The notes under the pieces: model-generated | What the model was told of the DNA's origin: nothing | What the model saw: only the letters and a program-made list of their open reading frames with translations | Database searches by the model: none | Program-made: the position numbers and the translations under genes | DNA from: Pseudomonadota bacterium | Lineage (GTDB): Bacteria > Pseudomonadota > Alphaproteobacteria > Rhizobiales > Hyphomicrobiaceae | Assembly (NCBI GenBank): GCA_018242255.1 | Contig: JAFECH010000006.1 | Span: forward strand, 1 to 38,195 | DNA length: 38,195 bases | Direction of reading: 5' to 3' | Shown here: one piece after another, positions 27,429 through 34,914 of the stretch | Numbering within the stretch: position 1 is the first letter of the stretch | Layout: each line of letters starts with the position of its first letter

Positions 27429-27658
27429 GCGGGACGCCGGTCCCCATTTGTTCGGAGGGAGTGGCACCAAGCAACCAGCCGCGTATTTCTCCGATAACCG
27501 GTGTCTAGGGCTTGGGTCTCACCCCGCGCTCGCGCTCACGAGCATGCAGAACCGTTGCCACAAAAAGGGGCGGGATGCGTGGCTCCTAAAGTGGAACGGG
27601 TGTGGAATGTACCGCTAGGATGTGACAGACCTTCGGTGCACGGCGAATAGGTAGTGAA

Positions 27659-30085
27659 ATGAGCGAAGACAAAAAGACCAAGGAAAAGGCCGTCGGAAAA
27701 GAGCTGTTCCCGGTTCTTCCGCTCCGAGACATCGTCGTTTTTCCCTATATGGTCGTCCCCCTCTTTGTCGGACGCGAGAAGTCGATCGCGGCACTTGAAG
27801 AGGTCATGCGCGCTGACAAGCAAATTCTGCTCGCCGCGCAAAAGAACGCCAGCGATGACGATCCGGCACCCGACGCCATTTACGAGATCGGAACGCTCGC
27901 ATCGGTTCTGCAGCTGTTGAAGCTTCCCGACGGGACGGTGAAAGTCCTCGTCGAAGGTAACGCGCGCGCCAAGATCACGCGCTACACGTCGAACGCCAAC
28001 TATTTCGAGGCTGAGGTCGAGCGCGTCGCTGAAGTTCCCGGCGCGAAGGACGAACTCGAAGCGCTGGCGCGTTCTGTCGTGACCCAGTTCGAAAGCTATG
28101 TGAAGCTCAACAAGAAGGTCTCGCCCGAGGTCTTGAGCAACGTTGGCCAGATCGAGGATTACGCCAAGCTCGCCGACACGATCGCGTCTCACCTCGCGGT
28201 GAAAATCTCCGACAAGCAGGACGTGCTCGAAACCGCCAGCATCTCCGAGCGGCTTGAGCGCGTCTACACGCTGATGGAAAGCGAGATCTCGGTTCTCCAG
28301 GTCGAGCGTAAGATCCGTTCGCGCGTCAAGCGCCAGATGGAGAAGACGCAGCGCGAGTACTATCTGAATGAGCAGATGAAGGCCATTCAGAAGGAACTGG
28401 GCGATTCGGACGAGCGCGACGACATCGCCGAGTTCGAAGAAAAGATTGAGAACACCAAGCTGTCGAAGGAAGCCAAGGACAAGGCGCTTGCTGAGCTGAA
28501 GAAGCTCAAGCAGATGTCGCCGATGTCGGCTGAAGCGACGGTGGTGCGCAACTATCTCGACTGGCTGCTGTCGATCCCGTGGGGGATCAAGGGCAAGGTC
28601 AAGAAGGATATCGCAGAGGCCCAGCTGGTTCTCGACCAAGAGCATTATGGCCTCGAGAAGGTCAAGGAACGCATCCTTGAGTACCTCGCCGTGCAGGCGC
28701 GGACGAACAAGCTCAAGGGGCCGATCCTGTGCCTCGTCGGTCCTCCGGGCGTCGGCAAGACGTCTCTGGGCAAGTCGATCGCCAACGCGACCGGCCGTGA
28801 GTTCGTGCGCATGTCGTTGGGCGGCGTCCGCGACGAAGCGGAAATCCGCGGCCATCGTCGGACCTACATCGGCTCGATGCCGGGCAAAGTCATTCAGTCC
28901 ATGAAGAAGGCGAAGCGGACGAACCCGCTCTTCCTCTTGGACGAGATCGACAAGATGGGTCAGGACTTCCGCGGCGACCCTGCGGCAGCTCTGCTCGAAG
29001 TGCTCGATCCCGAACAGAACCAGTCCTTCAACGATCACTATCTTGAGGTCGACTACGATCTCTCGAACGTGATGTTCGTGACGACGGCCAACACGCTGAA
29101 CATCCCGCCGGCCCTGATGGACCGCATGGAGATCATTCGGCTTGCCGGCTACACGGAGGACGAGAAGCTTGAGATCGCCAAGCGCCACTTGATCCCTGAG
29201 CAGTATGGAGCTCATGGCCTCGAGCAGGGCGAGTGGACGGTCGAAGACGATGCGCTGAAGGAAGTCATTCGCCGCTACACGCGCGAAGCTGGTGTGCGTT
29301 CGCTCGAGCGCGAAATCGCCAAGCTAGCTCGTAAGGCCGTGAAGGAAATCCTGACGTCGTCGAAAACCTCGATCGTCGTCACGGCTGAGAACGTTCACGA
29401 CTTCCTCGGCGTGCCGAAGTACCGCTTCGGTGAAGCCGAGCTTGAGGATCAGGTCGGTATCGTCACCGGCTTGGCCTGGACGGAAGTCGGCGGCGAGCTG
29501 CTCACGGTTGAAGGCGTTATGATGCCCGGCAAGGGCAGGATGACCGTCACCGGCAACCTGCGCGACGTGATGAAGGAATCGATCCAGGCCGCGAACGCCT
29601 ACGTGCGCTCGCACTCGGTTGATTTCGGCATCCATCCGTCGCTGTTCGAGAAGCGTGACATCCACGTCCACGTGCCGGAAGGCGCGACGCCGAAGGATGG
29701 ACCTTCTGCGGGCATCGCCATGACGACGGCGATCATCTCGGTTCTGACTGGCATCCCCGTCCGCAAGGACGTCGCGATGACGGGCGAGATCACGCTCCGT
29801 GGTCGCGTGCTGCCGATTGGCGGACTGAAAGAGAAACTGCTCGCGGCACTTCGCGGCGGCATCAAGACGGTCATCATTCCCGAAGAGAACCGCAAGGATC
29901 TCGCGGAAATACCGTCGGAAGTGCAGACCAAGATGGAGATCATCCCGGTCTCGCGCCTCGATGAAGTTCTGAAGGTCGCGCTCGTCCGTGTGCCCGAGCC
30001 CATCACTTGGGACGAAGCTGCGGAAGCTGAGGCTTTGGAAGCTAAAGAAGCGGCAAAAGGCGGTGCGCGTATTACCGCACACTGA
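27659..30085 (+). CDS. lon: ATP-dependent protease Lon
   Basis: Lon degrades misfolded and regulatory proteins in the cytoplasm. The 808-residue protein has the N-terminal substrate-binding domain ([14 protein letters not shown]), the AAA+ domain with Walker A GPPGVGKT (Lys367) and [10 protein letters not shown], and the peptidase domain. The catalytic dyad is Ser683 (DGPSAGIA) and Lys726 (GGLKEK), spaced 43 residues apart as in Escherichia coli. The ATG at 27659 is preceded by AGG. It lies 281 bp after clpX and ends at a strong terminator. Confidence 0.98.
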   Translation: MSEDKKTKEKAVGKELFPVLPLRDIVVFPYMVVPLFVGREKSIAALEEVMRADKQILLAAQKNASDDDPAPDAIYEIGTLASVLQLLKLPDGTVKVLVEGNARAKITRYTSNANYFEAEVERVAEVPGAKDELEALARSVVTQFESYVKLNKKVSPEVLSNVGQIEDYAKLADTIASHLAVKISDKQDVLETASISERLERVYTLMESEISVLQVERKIRSRVKRQMEKTQREYYLNEQMKAIQKELGDSDERDDIAEFEEKIENTKLSKEAKDKALAELKKLKQMSPMSAEATVVRNYLDWLLSIPWGIKGKVKKDIAEAQLVLDQEHYGLEKVKERILEYLAVQARTNKLKGPILCLVGPPGVGKTSLGKSIANATGREFVRMSLGGVRDEAEIRGHRRTYIGSMPGKVIQSMKKAKRTNPLFLLDEIDKMGQDFRGDPAAALLEVLDPEQNQSFNDHYLEVDYDLSNVMFVTTANTLNIPPALMDRMEIIRLAGYTEDEKLEIAKRHLIPEQYGAHGLEQGEWTVEDDALKEVIRRYTREAGVRSLEREIAKLARKAVKEILTSSKTSIVVTAENVHDFLGVPKYRFGEAELEDQVGIVTGLAWTEVGGELLTVEGVMMPGKGRMTVTGNLRDVMKESIQAANAYVRSHSVDFGIHPSLFEKRDIHVHVPEGATPKDGPSAGIAMTTAIISVLTGIPVRKDVAMTGEITLRGRVLPIGGLKEKLLAALRGGIKTVIIPEENRKDLAEIPSEVQTKMEIIPVSRLDEVLKVALVRVPEPITWDEAAEAEALEAKEAAKGGARITAH

Positions 30086-30100
30086 CTTTCGACGAATTAG

Positions 30101-30112
30101 CGTAAATTTACG
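30101..30112. repeat. 12-bp perfect palindrome after lon
   Basis: CGTAAATTTACG lies between the lon stop and its terminator. It is a perfect dyad with an AT-rich centre in GC-rich DNA. It might be a protein-binding site or part of 3' end structure; nothing else supports a function. Confidence 0.4.
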
Positions 30113-30120
30113 TTAAACGA

Positions 30121-30156
30121 TGCCCCTGTGCGGTTGCCGCGCAGGGGCATTTTGTT
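30121..30156 (+). terminator. Rho-independent terminator of lon
   Basis: A 13-bp stem (TGCCCCTGTGCGG at 30121-30133 with CCGCGCAGGGGCA at 30137-30149, one G-U pair) with loop TTG is followed by TTTTGTT. Confidence 0.93.
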
Positions 30157-30212
30157 GTGGGCGTAATGAGCATTAGGATGCGCTTTTGTCCGGAAATACG
30201 GGCGTTTTCCGC

Positions 30213-30241
30213 TTGACGACCGGGGCGATTGAGCGCTTCTA
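30213..30241 (+). promoter_or_regulatory. candidate sigma-70-type promoter for hupB
   Basis: TTGACG (30213-30218) and CTTCTA (30236-30241) are separated by 17 bp and lie about 97 bp upstream of the HU start. The -35 is good; the -10 is weak. Confidence 0.42.
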
Positions 30242-30337
30242 GCCCTTCATGCGCGGCCCGCTACTCCCCGATCTGGCCGCCTCGGGCTTCGAGCCCATGC
30301 GCCGACGCCCACCCTCCCACATTAGAGGAAAGACGAG

Positions 30338-30616
30338 ATGAGCAAGAAAGATTTGATTGATGCCGTTGCCCGAGATTGCGAGCTGACGAAGGAGAAGGCG
30401 AGTGGCGTTGTTGATGCCGTTCTCGCCCACATTCGTGCCGCGATGAAGGACGGCCATGAAGTGCGCATCCCGGATTTCGGTACGTTCAAGGTCGCTGCCC
30501 GTAAGGCGCGCGAAGGCCGCAATCCGGCGACCGGCAAAACGATCCAAATTCCGGCTTCACGCGTGCCGAAGTTCACGCCGGCCAAAGGCCTGAAAGACGC
30601 GCTGAACATCAACTAA
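30338..30616 (+). CDS. hupB: DNA-binding protein HU
   Basis: This 92-residue histone-like protein bends and packages DNA. It begins MSKKDLIDAVARD and has the dimerisation core followed by the conserved GFGTFKV-like segment (here PDFGTFKVAARKAREGRNPATG), whose arm contacts the minor groove. AGAGGAAA precedes the ATG. It has its own promoter candidate and terminator, and stands after lon as in many proteobacteria. An IHF subunit is a less likely alternative given the gene order and N-terminus. Confidence 0.95.
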   Translation: MSKKDLIDAVARDCELTKEKASGVVDAVLAHIRAAMKDGHEVRIPDFGTFKVAARKAREGRNPATGKTIQIPASRVPKFTPAKGLKDALNIN

Positions 30617-30633
30617 GCCGCGTTACACTTTTC

Positions 30634-30669
30634 CACGCGCGCTGCGAGAGCGGCGCGCGTGTTTGTTTT
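30634..30669 (+). terminator. Rho-independent terminator of hupB
   Basis: A 9-bp stem (CACGCGCGC at 30634-30642 with GCGCGCGTG at 30653-30661) and a 10-nt loop are followed by TTTGTTTT. The T-run overlaps the -35 of the tRNA-Val promoter. Confidence 0.88.
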
Positions 30670-30696
30670 GACAGCCTATTGCAGACAGACTAGCAA
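30668..30696 (+). promoter_or_regulatory. promoter of tRNA-Val
   Basis: A consensus -35 TTGACA (30668-30673) is followed after 17 bp by TAGCAA (30691-30696). The tRNA 5' end is only 9 bp beyond the -10 element, so the leader is very short or absent. Confidence 0.65.
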
Positions 30697-30705
30697 AGGC
30701 GCGTC

Positions 30706-30780
30706 GGGCGGTTAGCTCAGTGGTAGAGCGCCTCGTTTACACCGAGGATGTCGGGAGTTCGACCCTCTCACCGCCCACCA
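30706..30780 (+). tRNA. tRNA-Val, anticodon TAC
   Basis: This 75-nt cloverleaf has the acceptor GGGCGGT/ACCGCCC, D-arm TAGCTCAGTGGTAGAGC and anticodon arm CCTCG/CGAGG. The loop is TTTACAC (anticodon at 30738-30740) and the T-loop is TTCGACC. A73 and CCA are encoded. Confidence 0.97.
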
Positions 30781-30977
30781 TGACGTTCGTTCCAGGCGAC
30801 AGGCCTTTGAAACGTCGGCGTTACACATCGCCAATCCCCACGAGAAAAAACTTCCCACGGACAAGGCGTCCGTAAACCTCGCCGTAAACGCGCCGCTGCC
30901 GAGGGTACGCCTTGCTGACGTCGCATATTTATCGTACGTTAGTTCAGTAATACCGAACTTTAGAAGGAAGAAACGCA

Positions 30978-31484
30978 ATGGCTCTATCTTTGTACGACAT
31001 CGCCATCCCGACCTTTCAGAAGCAGCTCTCGGCGCTTGAAGCGTTCCTCGACAAGGCTGCCGCGCAGGCCGAGGCAAAGAAGATCGACTTCGCGGTTTAT
31101 CTCGGCTCGCGTCTCTATCCCGATATGTTCAACTTGACGCGCCAGGTCCAACTCGCGACCGACTTCGCGAAGGCCGCGCCGGCGCGCCTCGCCGGAACCG
31201 AGGTGCCGAGCTTTCCCGACGTCGAGACGACACTGCCGGAACTCAAGGCGCGCATCGCAAAGATCCAGGCGCTTCTGGCCGCTTATAAGCCCGAGCAATT
31301 CGAAGGCTCGGATACGCGCGAGTTGACGCTCAAGGTTGGCGGTCAGGAAGCCACCATGACGGGGCGCGAATACCTGCTCCACGTCGCGTTCCCGAACTTC
31401 TATTTCCACTGCACCACCACCTACGACATCCTGCGCCACAACGGCATCGAGATCGGCAAGCGCGATTTCGTCGGCCGAACTTGA
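30978..31484 (+). CDS. DUF1993 family protein
   Basis: This 168-residue cytoplasmic protein matches the DUF1993 pattern: an N-terminal LYDIAIPTFQKQLSALEAFLDKA, then YLGSRLYPDMFNLTRQVQLATDFAK and a C-terminal FPNFYFHCTTTYDILRHNG. The family looks like a four-helix bundle related to DinB-type folds; no reaction is established. AGAAGGAAG precedes the ATG. The downstream ATPase gene starts 4 bp after its stop, so the two are probably co-transcribed. Confidence 0.88.
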   Translation: MALSLYDIAIPTFQKQLSALEAFLDKAAAQAEAKKIDFAVYLGSRLYPDMFNLTRQVQLATDFAKAAPARLAGTEVPSFPDVETTLPELKARIAKIQALLAAYKPEQFEGSDTRELTLKVGGQEATMTGREYLLHVAFPNFYFHCTTTYDILRHNGIEIGKRDFVGRT

Positions 31485-31488
31485 GCAA

Positions 31489-32049
31489 ATGGCGCAGTCG
31501 GCGAAAATCAGATCACGCCTTGTCGTCATCACGGGAGGACCTGGTTCCGGCAAAAGTTCGCTGGCGGCGGCCTTGGCCGACGCCGGCATCCGAACCATGC
31601 CGGAGGCTGGGCGGGGTATCATTCGTGATCAAGTGGCGATCGGTGGCATGGCACTCCCCTGGGCGGATCGAAAGGCGTTTGCCGATCTCATGTTGAGTTG
31701 GGATCTGCGTTCCTATCGCGAAGCCCAGGCTGCCGCCGAATTGGGAACTGTTTTCTTCGACCGTGGGATCCCGGACGTCATTGGCTATCTGCAACTTTCT
31801 GGCCTGTCGGTACCGCCGCACGCGCAACGCGCTGCCGAAATGTTTCGCTATAGCGATTGCGTCTTTATAGCGCCGCCATGGCCCGAAATTTTCGCCCAAG
31901 ATTCCGAACGCAAGCAGACGGTTGAGGAGGCGGAAGCTACCTACCACACCATGGCAGAGGTTTATGCGGGATTGGGCTATGAATTGGTCACCTTGCCGCG
32001 CCTGCCGCTTGCCGAGCGTATGGCCTTTGTCCTGTCCACTTGCGCCTGA
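31489..32049 (+). CDS. small AAA/P-loop ATPase (NadR/kinase-like)
   Basis: This 186-residue protein has a Walker A motif GGPGSGKSS near the N-terminus and a kinase-like TVFFDRGIPDVIGYL segment. The remainder is of the predicted-ATPase (AAA_28-like) type, resembling NadR-type nucleotide kinases. There are no membrane segments. The start lies 4 bp after the DUF1993 stop, and its ribosome-binding site would lie inside that gene. Substrate unknown; a small-molecule kinase or NTPase is likely. Confidence 0.82.
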   Translation: MAQSAKIRSRLVVITGGPGSGKSSLAAALADAGIRTMPEAGRGIIRDQVAIGGMALPWADRKAFADLMLSWDLRSYREAQAAAELGTVFFDRGIPDVIGYLQLSGLSVPPHAQRAAEMFRYSDCVFIAPPWPEIFAQDSERKQTVEEAEATYHTMAEVYAGLGYELVTLPRLPLAERMAFVLSTCA

Positions 32050-32103
32050 GTTTCAATCGGTTGGCGGCGTCTTGAATACTGCCAAATTCTGTAAACCGGC
32101 CGC

Positions 32104-32132
32104 TTGACTTGGACGGCGCGAACACGTATCTC
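32104..32132 (+). promoter_or_regulatory. candidate promoter of tRNA-Asp
   Basis: TTGACT (32104-32109) and TATCTC (32127-32132) are separated by 17 bp, with the tRNA 5' end 34 bp beyond the -10 element. Confidence 0.5.
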
Positions 32133-32166
32133 GACCGCTCGCATCGATGCTCCGAGCATCTGGATT

Positions 32167-32243
32167 GCGGGAGTAGCTCAGTTGGTTAGAGCGCCGCCCT
32201 GTCACGGCGGAGGCCGCGGGTTCAAGTCCCGTCTCTCGCGCCA
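32167..32243 (+). tRNA. tRNA-Asp, anticodon GTC
   Basis: This 77-nt cloverleaf has the acceptor GCGGGAG with CTCTCGC (one G-U pair), D-arm TAGCTCAGTTGGTTAGAGC and anticodon arm CCGCC/GGCGG. The loop is CTGTCAC (anticodon at 32201-32203) and the T-loop is TTCAAGT. G73 and CCA are encoded. Confidence 0.97.
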
Positions 32244-32284
32244 TTTTATCAGCACCTCAACCGGTTTTCTGATGATGGCTTCGC

Positions 32285-32307
32285 CGGTGGCCGGCTTATA
32301 GCCACCG
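32285..32307. terminator. candidate hairpin between tRNA-Asp and hugZ-like gene
   Basis: CGGTGGC (32285-32291) and GCCACCG (32301-32307) form a 7-bp stem with a 9-nt loop. There is no T-run on either side, so termination is only suggested by its place between convergent units. Confidence 0.3.
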
Positions 32308-32345
32308 CCATGCAAATTGCCGCTCCCCAGCCGATTGATGGCGCC

Positions 32346-33101
32346 TCAGGCGGAACTAGGCGTTTCTTTTGCCAGCGCCACGAGCACCGGCCTCAGTTCG
32401 GCGGCCGACGACAGCGGGCGGTCGAACCATAGCCTGGCAACGCGATCGCCTGAGGCGAGATCCAGCCCCTCAGGGTCGAGCGTCGAAAGTTTCCAGCTGC
32501 CCGGTTCTTCGCCGATCTTCGCCGCATACCGCTCGATCGCAGCGAGATGATCGGCATTCATATGCGAGACGGCGCCGTCTTCCATGTCGGCCAACGCCTC
32601 GACGCCGTTGAGGGACGTCGCAAGATCGGCAGCCTTCATCGCGTAGGCCTTGCCGAAGCCGCCATTCAGCGATGCGCGCGCCGTCTCAAAACGCCAGAAC
32701 GAAAAATCCGGAAAGTCGACGTAAAGCGCCGCCTTGGGATTCCGCCTGAGATAGCGGCTTCGACAAAGCGTCAGTTCGGCGCCCTCAGGAATTTGCGTCG
32801 CGGTGCCGATCAGCGTCATGCGCGGATGGGCGAGCGGGTCGCCCTTGCCGGGCTCGCCGACAAGCAATGAGCATTTCCCGTCTGCCATCAAGTTGGTGCA
32901 ATGAGACGAGAGCCTGGAAATGAGAAAAATCGGCGCGCCATCCATTGCGGTGGCGAGGCTGACGCGGCTCACTGACGGCGATCCGTCGAGAGGATCAAGC
33001 GTTCCGAGCGCGCCGTAGCGGGCGCTGCGGACGAGCGTCTTGCCGAGCCGAATGGCAGTAGCGTCGACGGGCTGCAGGACGTCGAGTTTCTTCTCTTCCA
33101 T
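32346..33101 (-). CDS. HugZ-like pyridoxamine-5'-phosphate-oxidase-fold protein with DUF2470
   Basis: This protein of about 251 residues has an N-terminal split-barrel flavin- or haem-binding domain (AVRLG-like TAIRLGKTLVRSARYGALGTLD, then PIFLISRLSSHCTNL). It has a C-terminal DUF2470-type domain (VSHMNADHLAAIERYA). That order is typical of HugZ-family proteins, some of which degrade haem; others have no known role. The start is the ATG at 33101 with AAGGAA upstream; the frame extends to 33161 without support. It stands alone on the minus strand, divergent from the antiporter. Confidence 0.85.
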   Translation of the reverse strand: MEEKKLDVLQPVDATAIRLGKTLVRSARYGALGTLDPLDGSPSVSRVSLATAMDGAPIFLISRLSSHCTNLMADGKCSLLVGEPGKGDPLAHPRMTLIGTATQIPEGAELTLCRSRYLRRNPKAALYVDFPDFSFWRFETARASLNGGFGKAYAMKAADLATSLNGVEALADMEDGAVSHMNADHLAAIERYAAKIGEEPGSWKLSTLDPEGLDLASGDRVARLWFDRPLSSAAELRPVLVALAKETPSSA

Positions 33102-33251
33102 GGTCGATGTTCCTTGTGTCGGCGGGCACCCGCCCTGGCGCAGGCCCGACCTATGTGTCACCGCGACCGAAACTACACAAATGAGCGATGATCAGCTACA
33201 GGGGGCGCCTTACGTGGCAGGCGCACCGCACGATCGGAGACCTTGAACTGC

Positions 33252-34835
33252 ATGCATCCCGTCCAAGTCTTCGAACTCATTTTTACGATGCTCCTCGCCA
33301 TCCTAGCGCTCCATTGGGTCGCGTTGCGTCTGAAGCTGCCGCCCGCCGTAGCACTTTTAATCGGTGGCGGCGCAATGGCGTTCATTCCGGGGCTCCCGGT
33401 CTTCGAGCTTGATCCCGAACTTGTGCTCGTGCTGTTTCTGCCGCCATTGCTGATGGACGGCGCTTATTTCACGGCTCACGCTGAATTCCGCAGGCACATC
33501 GCCGGCGTTCTTTCTCTTGCCATCGGCGCGGTGATCTTCACGACGCTCGTTGTCGGCGTCGTGACACACTGGCTGTTGCCGAACCTGCCGTGGGCCGCCT
33601 GTTTCGCGCTTGGCGCCATCGTGTCGCCGCCGGACGCCGTCTCGGCGCGTGCCGTTCTGCAAACGGTAAAGCTTCCGCGAACGCTCTCGACGCTGCTCGA
33701 AGGCGAAAGCCTTTTGAATGACGCCACCGGTCTCGTGCTTTTCCGTTTTGCCGTAGCGGCCGTTCTGACGGGCACGTTCTCAATCGAAGCCGCCGCAGGG
33801 CAGTTTTTCATTCTGGCGCTTGGTGGCGTCGCGGTCGGTGCGATCATGGGCGGCGTTTGGATGTTTCTGCTGCGGCGTCTTGGCGACGACTATCTGACCA
33901 TCGCTGGGTCCATTCTGCTGTGCTGGGCTGCCTACCTTGCAGCCGAAGCCGTGCATGTGTCGGGCGTCATCGCAACCGTCACCGCCGGGCTTCTGTTCGG
34001 TTGGTTTCAGCACACCGTGTTTTCAGCCACGGTCCGCTTGCGTGCCAGCGCGTTCTGGCAGGTGATGGATTTCATCTTCGAAGCCTTCATTTTCATTTTG
34101 ATCGGACTATCGCTGCGCGGCGTTCTCGATCGGGTCGGCGGCATTGACGTCGTCGTCGCGCAAATGGCCGTCCCGGTCTTGATCATCGTTCTGGCTATGA
34201 CGGTCGCGAGGTTCGTGTGGATCTTCGGCAGTGATGCAGCGCTTTCGATGCTGCGAAGCCTGGGCGTTAGGCGCGCCCGGCCGCTCGGCGCACCAGCCGC
34301 AACCGTGCTCGGATGGGCAGGTATGCGTGGTGTCGTCACGCTCGCCGTCGCGCTGACGCTGCCCGATACCGTGCCGGGCCGCGACTTCATGCTGGTGACG
34401 GCGTTTGCCGTGATCCTGGTTACGGTGCTCTTGCAGGGGACGACGCTCGGCGCTCTCATCCGCATACTCGGGCTCAAGGAGGATGAGGTACCGCGCACGC
34501 GGCTATCCGCATCACAAGCGGAAGAGGCGATGATCGTGGCTCAGAAGAGAGCCGTGGAAAAGCTGGCGTACGATGGCGACGGCAATCTTGTTCACCCGCA
34601 GTTACTCGAAAGATATACGTGGCGCGCGGCGGCAGCGGCGATGTACACGGGCAACGAAAGCGCGCACAAAGATCGCGTCAACGCGCACTTCGACGTCATC
34701 CTGGCGGCTGTCGCAGCCGGGCGTCGCGAGCTGATGCAGCTGCATCGTGCTGGCGACATCGACGACGAAACATTGCATTCGCTCGAGCGCGATCTCGATA
34801 TCGAGGAAATCGCAGCCTTGGACAGCCGCGTTTAA
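33252..34835 (+). CDS. Na+/H+ antiporter (CPA1/NhaP type)
   Basis: This integral membrane antiporter of about 527 residues exchanges cytoplasmic Na+ or K+ for H+. The first 400 or so residues are successive membrane helices. Family landmarks are LGAIVSPPDAVSARAVLQ, LEGESLLNDATGLVLFRFA and GWAGMRGVVTLAVALTLP. A C-terminal hydrophilic tail of about 110 residues is probably cytoplasmic. I chose the ATG at 33252 with GGAGA 12 nt upstream; a TTG at 33243 is possible but too close to that site. It converges with the repeat-protein gene across a hairpin. Confidence 0.92.
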   Translation: MHPVQVFELIFTMLLAILALHWVALRLKLPPAVALLIGGGAMAFIPGLPVFELDPELVLVLFLPPLLMDGAYFTAHAEFRRHIAGVLSLAIGAVIFTTLVVGVVTHWLLPNLPWAACFALGAIVSPPDAVSARAVLQTVKLPRTLSTLLEGESLLNDATGLVLFRFAVAAVLTGTFSIEAAAGQFFILALGGVAVGAIMGGVWMFLLRRLGDDYLTIAGSILLCWAAYLAAEAVHVSGVIATVTAGLLFGWFQHTVFSATVRLRASAFWQVMDFIFEAFIFILIGLSLRGVLDRVGGIDVVVAQMAVPVLIIVLAMTVARFVWIFGSDAALSMLRSLGVRRARPLGAPAATVLGWAGMRGVVTLAVALTLPDTVPGRDFMLVTAFAVILVTVLLQGTTLGALIRILGLKEDEVPRTRLSASQAEEAMIVAQKRAVEKLAYDGDGNLVHPQLLERYTWRAAAAAMYTGNESAHKDRVNAHFDVILAAVAAGRRELMQLHRAGDIDDETLHSLERDLDIEEIAALDSRV

Positions 34836-34861
34836 ACCTGCGGCTCGGACCCGAAAGATGT

Positions 34862-34893
34862 GTGCCGCCGCCAGTTTTGATGGACGGCGGCAC
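34862..34893. terminator. hairpin between convergent antiporter and repeat-protein genes
   Basis: A perfect 9-bp stem (GTGCCGCCG at 34862-34870 with CGGCGGCAC at 34885-34893) extends inward by CCA/TGG with one bulge. It lies 27 bp after the antiporter stop and 22 bp after the minus-strand gene stop. No long T-run follows on either strand. Confidence 0.5.
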
Positions 34894-34914
34894 GCAATCG
34901 TCAAGCGGCTTATT

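Noticed and set aside
25884-29215. Long minus-strand frames (528 and 559 residues) opposite clpX and lon, and a similar 511-residue frame opposite tig (23506-25041)
   Set aside because: The plus-strand genes are unmistakable; the antisense frames result from few stop codons opposite high-GC coding sequence.
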